From the NCBI GenBank assembly GCA_029287105.1, contig JARFRT010000547.1:1-10529 (forward strand): a stretch of 10,529 nucleotides of DNA. Direction: 5' to 3'. This stretch comes from Akkermansiaceae bacterium (lineage in GTDB: Bacteria; Verrucomicrobiota; Verrucomicrobiia; Verrucomicrobiales; Akkermansiaceae). The first letter of the stretch is position 1. The number at the start of each line of letters is the position of its first letter. Below are positions 6,424 through 10,529 of the stretch, piece after piece. A program made the position numbers and the translations under genes. The notes beneath the pieces are model-generated. The model made no database searches, was not told where the DNA came from, and saw only the letters and a list, made by a program, of their open reading frames with translations.

Positions 6424-8028
6424 ATGGCGAAGCACCGTATTCTCGTATCAGATCCCATTTCCGACAAGGGGGTTGAGCTCCTGAGTAGCCACCCCGACCT
6501 CGAAGTGGACGTCAATACCGGCCTCAGTCCGGAGGAGCTCATCAAAATCATCCCCGCCTACCACGGATTGATTATCCGTTCCCAGACCAAGGTCACCGCC
6601 GAGGTGCTTGCCGCCGCGACCGAGCTGAAAGCTGTCGGCCGCGCCGGTGTCGGTGTCGACAACGTCGATCGCGATGCCGCCACCAACCACGGCGTGATCG
6701 TGATGAACACCCCCACTGGCAACACCATCTCCACGGCCGAGCTCGCCTTCACCCTGATGCTATCGTCAGCGCGCAACATCGGCCCCGCCCATGCCGCCGT
6801 GCTTCGAGGGGACTTCCCCACCGCACGCAAGGCCTTCGGCGGTATCGAAATCAACGAAAAGCGCCTCGCCGTCATCGGTATGGGCCGCATCGGTGCCGAG
6901 TTCACCAAACGCGCCCAAGCCTTCGGCATGCATGTGGTCGCCTACGACCCCTTCCTGACCCAGGCCCGCGCGGACCAGCTCAAGGTCGAGCTTGCGGCGA
7001 GCCCCGATGAGGCACTCACCGGTGCCGATGTCGTCACCCTGCACGTCCCCCTCACCGACGACACCCGCCACATCATCAATGCCGGCCGCCTCGCCCTGAT
7101 GAATGCAGGGGCACTCGTCATCAACTGCGCCCGCGGCGGCCTCATCGACGAGCCCGCCCTCAGAGCCGCCATCGACTCCGGCCACATTGCCGGATGCGGA
7201 CTCGACGTCTACGAGGACGAACCCCCGGCCGCCGACCATATTCTCTTTGGCCTCCCCAAGCACGTGTCCTTTACCCCGCACCTCGGGGCATCCACCCATG
7301 AAGCCCAGGAAAACGTCGGCATCCAGGTGGCCGAACAACTCCGCGACTTTCTCACCACCGGCGAAATCCGCAATGCCATCAACATGCCGTCACTCGACGC
7401 CAGTGTGCTGGCCGAAATCGGCGGCTACCTCGACCTCGCCAACTCGCTCGGCAAATTCCTCGCCAAACTCGGCCCCGCCAACCCGGACGCCCTGCGCGTC
7501 TCGTTCCACGGCGACATCGCGGAAAGGGACACCTCGCTGGTCTCCCGCACCGTGCTCACCGGCTACCTCGAAGCCGCCCGCCCCGCCGGACAGGTCAACA
7601 TCGTCAACTCGACCTCGGTCGCCCGCGACATGGGACTGGAAATCGTCGAGTCCACCATCAACGCAAAAACGGAATACAATGAACTTATCGTCGCGGAGTT
7701 GCGCAAGGACGGCAAGAAGTTCCGCGGCGCAGGCACCATCAACGGCCAGTCGCCGCGGATTGTGGAAATCGACCGGCTCTACATCGACACCAATATCAAG
7801 GGGCACTTCCTCATCGTCCGCAATGACGACCGCCCGGGTATTGTCGGACTCGTTGGCAGCGCCCTCGGCACCAGCGGGTTGAATATCGCCAATTTCTCAC
7901 TGGCTCGCAACAAATCAGAAGGCGACGCCCTCAGCGTCATCGAGTTGGACACGGCCCCCGATGCTGAAATCATCGAAAGGCTCGCTGCCGCCCCCGGTAT
8001 CCTGTCGGTCACTGCTATTGAGATCTAG
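6424..8028 (+). CDS. serA: D-3-phosphoglycerate dehydrogenase
   Basis: A 534-residue enzyme of the long type I SerA class. It oxidises 3-phosphoglycerate to 3-phosphohydroxypyruvate with NAD+, the first step of the phosphorylated serine pathway, in the cytoplasm. The N-terminal substrate-domain lobe includes GRAGVGVDNVD (72-82). The Rossmann domain carries GMGRIG (152-157) with the ribose-binding acidic residue in YDP (Asp175). The catalytic residues are Arg237 in CARGG, Glu266 in DVYEDEP and His286 in TPHLGAST. The intervening allosteric substrate-binding domain (about 325-455) contains VNIVNS, and a C-terminal ACT domain (about 460-534) begins with HFLIVRNDDRPGIVG. The ACT domain suggests regulation by serine or a related ligand, as known for the family. 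Length and motifs match the family with nothing missing. No Shine-Dalgarno sequence precedes the ATG. It appears to be transcribed separately from the gene before it, judging by the TTGACA box in the gap. Confidence 0.97.
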   Translation: MAKHRILVSDPISDKGVELLSSHPDLEVDVNTGLSPEELIKIIPAYHGLIIRSQTKVTAEVLAAATELKAVGRAGVGVDNVDRDAATNHGVIVMNTPTGNTISTAELAFTLMLSSARNIGPAHAAVLRGDFPTARKAFGGIEINEKRLAVIGMGRIGAEFTKRAQAFGMHVVAYDPFLTQARADQLKVELAASPDEALTGADVVTLHVPLTDDTRHIINAGRLALMNAGALVINCARGGLIDEPALRAAIDSGHIAGCGLDVYEDEPPAADHILFGLPKHVSFTPHLGASTHEAQENVGIQVAEQLRDFLTTGEIRNAINMPSLDASVLAEIGGYLDLANSLGKFLAKLGPANPDALRVSFHGDIAERDTSLVSRTVLTGYLEAARPAGQVNIVNSTSVARDMGLEIVESTINAKTEYNELIVAELRKDGKKFRGAGTINGQSPRIVEIDRLYIDTNIKGHFLIVRNDDRPGIVGLVGSALGTSGLNIANFSLARNKSEGDALSVIELDTAPDAEIIERLAAAPGILSVTAIEI

Positions 8029-8061
8029 TCAACACCCCGTGTATTTTTCCTAGAAATAGGC

Positions 8062-8089
8062 TTTACACAGTCTCTTATCCGAGTATTTT
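8062..8089 (+). promoter_or_regulatory. Candidate rpmJ promoter
   Basis: TTTACA (8062-8067, 5 of 6) is followed after 16 nt by TATTTT (8084-8089, 4 of 6). The predicted start near 8096 gives a leader of about 40 nt. That leader is pyrimidine- and A-rich, nearly free of G, and has no Shine-Dalgarno sequence. The short element CCTA-GAAA-TAGG at 8049-8060 just upstream could fold into a 4-bp stem but has no clear function. Confidence 0.45.
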
Positions 8090-8135
8090 CCGCGTCCCGA
8101 CATCCGTCCAACCTACTTCCAACCCACTCTAAACC

Positions 8136-8300
8136 ATGAAAGTTCTTTCCTCACTCCTCTCCATGAAAAAGCGCCACGAAGACTGCCAGGTCGTGAAGCG
8201 CAAAGGCACGCTCTATGTCATCTGCAAGAGCAACCCGAAGTTCAAGGCCCGCCAAGGAGCCACCAAAGGCACCCGCCTCAGCAAAAAAGGCGTGAAGTAA
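8136..8300 (+). CDS. rpmJ: 50S ribosomal protein L36 (bL36), cysteine-poor type
   Basis: A 54-residue basic protein, short enough to be overlooked by gene finders. It begins MKVLSSL and contains KKRHEDCQVVKRKGTLYVIC and KSNPKFKARQG, diagnostic of bL36. It belongs to the longer YkgM/RpmJ2-like form with the insertion after MKVLxSL. Of the zinc ligands of the classic C-x2-C-x12-C-x5-H form, only Cys17 and Cys30 remain; the first Cys is His14 and the last His is Phe36, so zinc binding as in the classic form is unlikely. In enterobacteria such cysteine-poor paralogues replace the zinc form under zinc starvation; in other groups this form is the only copy, and which applies here cannot be seen. 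About 14 extra basic residues (from Gly41, ending SKKGVK) extend the usual end. It stands alone rather than in a ribosomal operon, with its own candidate promoter and terminator. Confidence 0.95.
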   Translation: MKVLSSLLSMKKRHEDCQVVKRKGTLYVICKSNPKFKARQGATKGTRLSKKGVK

Positions 8301-8306
8301 TCACGT

Positions 8307-8329
8307 CGAAGAGGTTTCCGACCTCTTTG
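8307..8329 (+). other. Hairpin just after rpmJ
   Basis: The arms AAGAGGT (8309-8315) and ACCTCTT (8321-8327) pair perfectly around a TTCCG loop, extended by one G-T and one C-G pair to nine pairs. It begins 7 nt after the rpmJ stop. It lacks a clean T-run (GCGGCTTT follows), so it may be a 3'-end stabilising stem or a weak first terminator ahead of the stronger one at 8354. Confidence 0.5.
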
Positions 8330-8353
8330 CGGCTTTACCCAACCATTTTCCAG

Positions 8354-8385
8354 ACCCCTCTCCGTTCATTCGGGGAAGGGTTTTT
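8354..8385 (+). terminator. Intrinsic terminator of rpmJ
   Basis: ACCCCTCTCCG (8354-8364) pairs with CGGGGAAGGGT (8371-8381) around a TTCATT loop: an 11-position stem with one C-A mismatch and one T-G wobble, followed directly by five T residues (8381-8385). The T-run touches the stop codon of the convergent lipoprotein gene. In the opposite direction the stem is not followed by a T-run, so it seems to act only on plus-strand transcripts. Confidence 0.7.
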
Positions 8386-9143
8386 CATTCCCCTGCAGGA
8401 GACGTTTCCAAGCTCTTCGTGCTAGCCCTCTTCACCTTCCTGATCAGGGTGTAACCCGACCACACGATGAGTAATCCCACGGCGATCACCACGGCATAAA
8501 TCCACCACGGCAGCGGAATCGGGGCCATCATCTTGAGGAGAATCGGTTTGTGAGCGCACTCGCGCAATTTGTAGGCCCATTTCAAGGTTTTGCCCCCGTT
8601 TTCGACGAAATGGGCATTGCTTTGCCCGGCAGCTTCCGGCAAGTGTACGATATAGCGAAACTCCGAGTCCCCGAGTATGGAGGCACTGCTTTTCCCCAGA
8701 TTCTCTCTGAGCAGGGGTCCCAGGTCAACCTCCCGGCTGAAGTCCGCCGACAAGCCGTGGAGGGACACCGTGATGTTGCCCATGATGGCTTGTAACATCT
8801 TATCAGCCTTACTCGGATTCACCTTCGGCGTGCGCTTGGCCATGACCCCTTCCAACGCCATCATATCATCGGTTTCAATCTCGATGGTGACGACCCTGTT
8901 GCCATTCTCCTTATCCACACGATTCGTAATCAACTTCAGGTGCTTCTGTTTTGCCACCTCCTCGATGACGTTGCCCCTCAGCTCTTCAGCATCCTCGGCG
9001 GAAAAAATCACCCCCGGCACCCGATAGACCGCCTTCACCCGTGCCGAGCCATTGGCCTCAACAAAAACCTCCTCCTCCCCGTCGATACAGCTGTTGAGCA
9101 GCACGGTCACCAGGGCAAGGAATGAGAAAAGAGCGCGTTTCAT
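8385..9143 (-). CDS. Lipoprotein with second, C-terminal membrane anchor; function unknown
   Basis: A 252-residue protein from the ATG at 9143, chosen because it gives a standard lipoprotein signal: MKR, a hydrophobic stretch, then the lipobox LNSC with Cys19. An ATG at 9164 would add seven residues before the charged MKR; a GGAG abuts that ATG with no spacing. The mature part is about 190 residues, predicted beta-rich, with VFVEANGSARVKAVYRVPG near the start and SLHGLSADFSREVDLGPLL in the middle. One strong membrane segment (PLPWWIYAVVIAVGLLIVW, about 211-235) comes next, followed by a basic cytoplasmic tail (IRKVKR). The extracytoplasmic domain would thus be anchored at both ends. The layout recalls LppM-like lipoproteins, but I cannot assign a family. 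It lies 89-110 nt downstream of the caspase-fold gene on the same strand, likely co-transcribed, with a hairpin in the gap. It converges with rpmJ. Confidence 0.85.
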   Translation of the reverse strand: MKRALFSFLALVTVLLNSCIDGEEEVFVEANGSARVKAVYRVPGVIFSAEDAEELRGNVIEEVAKQKHLKLITNRVDKENGNRVVTIEIETDDMMALEGVMAKRTPKVNPSKADKMLQAIMGNITVSLHGLSADFSREVDLGPLLRENLGKSSASILGDSEFRYIVHLPEAAGQSNAHFVENGGKTLKWAYKLRECAHKPILLKMMAPIPLPWWIYAVVIAVGLLIVWSGYTLIRKVKRASTKSLETSPAGE

Positions 9144-9151
9144 CGGCAGTG

Positions 9152-9217
9152 CACTCTGCACCATCTCCGGCCAACTGCAACGCCGAATACCACTCTGCGT
9201 GGCACCGGCAGAGTGGT
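9152..9217 (-). promoter_or_regulatory. Inverted repeat with alternative third arm upstream of the lipoprotein start
   Basis: In the minus-strand RNA, ACCACTCTGC (9217-9208) is a perfect 10-nt complement of GCAGAGTGGT (9198-9189), with a 9-nt loop. A second copy of GCAGAGTG lies at 9159-9152, ending 8 nt before the lipoprotein ATG at 9143 and containing its only AGAG-type ribosome-site candidate. The first arm could therefore pair either with the near arm or with this third arm. There is no T-run, so it is not a standard terminator. The rest of the 89-nt gap between the two genes (9165-9253) shows nothing else. Confidence 0.45.
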
Positions 9218-9253
9218 TTCAAATGCTTGTGACCCTGTCCCCCTGCGTTTCCC

Positions 9254-10529
9254 CTATGGCTTTCGTTTACCCAGCGGGAAATCGCGGAAATTCTCCATCC
9301 GCGGAGTGGTCGGGTGTTGCGCCCCCTCCGTGAGCCGTGGAACTTCCCGCGAAACAAATCCGATCAATTCATTGAGGAACACATAGCCATCACCATTGCC
9401 CGCCTCTGAATCGGCCTTGCCTTCCAAACCATCGAGCAAGGCTGCTGTGAACGCGCCGTGGCCGCCGCGGTACGCCTTGTCCTCGTACGACGACTCTCGT
9501 CCCGTCGACGAGGCCAGCACCACCGTGCCGGTCCCCTGCTCGACCAGTTTGACCGCATCTTCCGCCGTCAGGCCGCTGCCCCGCCGCTTGGCGGTCTGGC
9601 CAAAACTTCCGGCATGGCAAATATCCATCATCACCAGTGCTTTTTGCCCGGACGGACGGCGTGTCAGGAAATCCGAGAATGCCCGCAATTCAAGACCCGT
9701 GTATGCCTCCTTCATGTTGCTGTCATGCGCCATGAAGTAGAGTTCCTGGTCGGTACTGAGCACACCATGACCGGCCAGGAAAATCACCACCGTATCCTGG
9801 GCTGACGCCTGCTTGAAAAACCGGTTCATTTCAATCTTGATCTCACGCACCGTCGCCGCGCCATTGGTCAACACCTTGGTGTGCACTTTCTGATAAAGTT
9901 TTCCCTGCTGGAAGGCCATCGCCTTCGCCAACTCCTCGGCATCCCGGTCGGCGTAATCCAGATTCTGGTCAACCCGTTCATAATCCTTCACCCCCACACC
10001 AAAAAACCACAGATGCGTATTTCCTGCTACTGACCCCGGGGAGGCCTTCTTGACAGCCCGCCTCACGCTCACCGTGTGCGGCATTACGACTGCCCCCTTG
10101 TAGCGCAGCGCGGCCGAAAAAACATTGGTCCCGTCGGTAAGGTCAAACGTATGCTCAAGCAGATACTTCCGCGGCGCCACCTTGGCGGGAACCACCTTGA
10201 ATCCGCGGCCGGTATGCCCATTGACGGTCCAGACGACATTCGGTTCGGGAGCATCCTCGCTCAGGGCTTTGACCTCTATTTTCATCGTGTACTTGTCACC
10301 CTTCGTTTCGATCCCGTTGGCAGACAGCACCTTGATTTCGTAAGGAATGCTGAACAGATCAGGGTCGATTCGGGGTTTCACGATGACGGCCTTTTTGATG
10401 ACTCGCTTCTCAAAAATAGACTTCATGCTATCCGCCAACAGCGCTGGCTGCTCAAACTTCTGCCGGAGGGACTGCAGTGGCAGCATCCTGGTTCCCACGC
10501 GCAAAAACACCTTCGTCGTGCCTCCGGAT
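9254..10529 (-). CDS. Caspase-fold (peptidase C14) protein, N-terminus outside window
   Basis: The frame is open to the right edge (the codons before a GTG at 10510 read SGGTTK), so the start is probably outside; numbering here uses that GTG. Residues 1-40 resemble the linker that precedes caspase domains in bacterial WD40-caspase proteins (SLRQKFEQPALLADSM, compare the RFxxRFYRPDVI type). A beta-sandwich-like stretch follows (about 55-150, with VVWTVNG and DLTDGTNVFSAALRYKG). The caspase domain (about 164-400) opens with HLWFFGVGVKDY, then LDYADRDAEELA, the catalytic His248 in FLAGHG and Cys298 in MMDICHAGS, and a p10-like part with VVLASSTGRESSYE, GHGAFTAALLDGL and DGYVFLNEL. Both catalytic residues are present, so it should be an active cysteine peptidase of the orthocaspase/metacaspase type, probably cleaving after a basic residue. 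Whether it has WD40 repeats, a signal peptide or a membrane anchor cannot be seen. The lipoprotein gene follows and may be its partner. Confidence 0.9.
   Translation of the reverse strand, partial: SGGTTKVFLRVGTRMLPLQSLRQKFEQPALLADSMKSIFEKRVIKKAVIVKPRIDPDLFSIPYEIKVLSANGIETKGDKYTMKIEVKALSEDAPEPNVVWTVNGHTGRGFKVVPAKVAPRKYLLEHTFDLTDGTNVFSAALRYKGAVVMPHTVSVRRAVKKASPGSVAGNTHLWFFGVGVKDYERVDQNLDYADRDAEELAKAMAFQQGKLYQKVHTKVLTNGAATVREIKIEMNRFFKQASAQDTVVIFLAGHGVLSTDQELYFMAHDSNMKEAYTGLELRAFSDFLTRRPSGQKALVMMDICHAGSFGQTAKRRGSGLTAEDAVKLVEQGTGTVVLASSTGRESSYEDKAYRGGHGAFTAALLDGLEGKADSEAGNGDGYVFLNELIGFVSREVPRLTEGAQHPTTPRMENFRDFPLGKRKP

Noticed and set aside
6766..7882. Long frames overlapping serA (minus 6766-7338 and 7390-7806, plus 7103-7882)
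   Set aside because: They are by-products of the GC-rich third codon positions of serA; the plus-strand one is a Ser/Pro/Thr/Arg-rich frame shift product.
8049..8060. CCTA-GAAA-TAGG as a serA terminator
   Set aside because: Only four base pairs and no T-run after it; it also abuts the candidate rpmJ -35 box.
8354..8385. Bidirectional terminator serving both rpmJ and the lipoprotein gene
   Set aside because: In the minus direction the stem is followed by GTCTGGAAAATGG with no T-run, so only plus-strand termination is supported.
1..10529. tRNA, rRNA, CRISPR array, insertion sequence or phage genes
   Set aside because: No spaced repeats, transposase-like or integrase-like proteins, terminal inverted repeats or tRNA cloverleaf sequences were seen on reading.

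Overview
The window is about 10.5 kb of moderately GC-rich bacterial chromosome, densely packed with genes, with no phage, IS, CRISPR or tRNA/rRNA features. The proteins (a class A PBP with a two-membrane-layer style C-terminal region, a long SerA with ACT domain, a cysteine-poor L36, a lipoprotein, a caspase-fold protein) and the near absence of Shine-Dalgarno sequences fit a Planctomycetes-Verrucomicrobia-Chlamydiae type bacterium. My best guess is Verrucomicrobiota; this is inferred from protein style, not from a search.

Left part (1-5161, all minus strand, transcribed right to left): an apparent operon of three genes. First comes a class A penicillin-binding protein homologue (GT51 glycosyltransferase plus transpeptidase fold). 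It is followed closely by a single-pass membrane protein with an N-terminal zinc ribbon. An 8-nt start/stop overlap then leads into a cytoplasmic protein of a conserved family carrying an internal GSFDPVTNLH motif, whose 3' end lies beyond the window. The glycosyltransferase half of the PBP looks intact, but the transpeptidase half has lost the catalytic serine and lysine (SxxK reads TAFF) and the Asn of SxN (SKI).

Middle part (5177-8385, plus strand): starting only 15 nt from the PBP ATG, a MidA/NDUFAF7-like SAM-dependent methyltransferase, then serA (phosphoglycerate dehydrogenase) behind a TTGACA box so close that its mRNA may be leaderless, then a 54-residue rpmJ (ribosomal protein L36, cysteine-poor type) with its own promoter and an intrinsic terminator at 8354-8385.

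Right part (8385-10529, minus strand): a caspase-fold (C14) protein with an intact His/Cys dyad, entering from the right edge with its N-terminus missing, and downstream of it a lipoprotein with a second, C-terminal membrane anchor. The 89-nt gap between them holds a perfect 10-bp inverted repeat whose 5' arm can alternatively pair with sequence just upstream of the lipoprotein start. The convergent rpmJ and lipoprotein genes meet at the terminator.

The most interesting points are the apparently transpeptidase-dead class A PBP in an operon with a zinc-ribbon membrane protein, the mid-protein nucleotidyltransferase-like motif in the third gene, the caspase-lipoprotein pair with a possible RNA switch between them, and the SD-less, possibly leaderless, translation starts.
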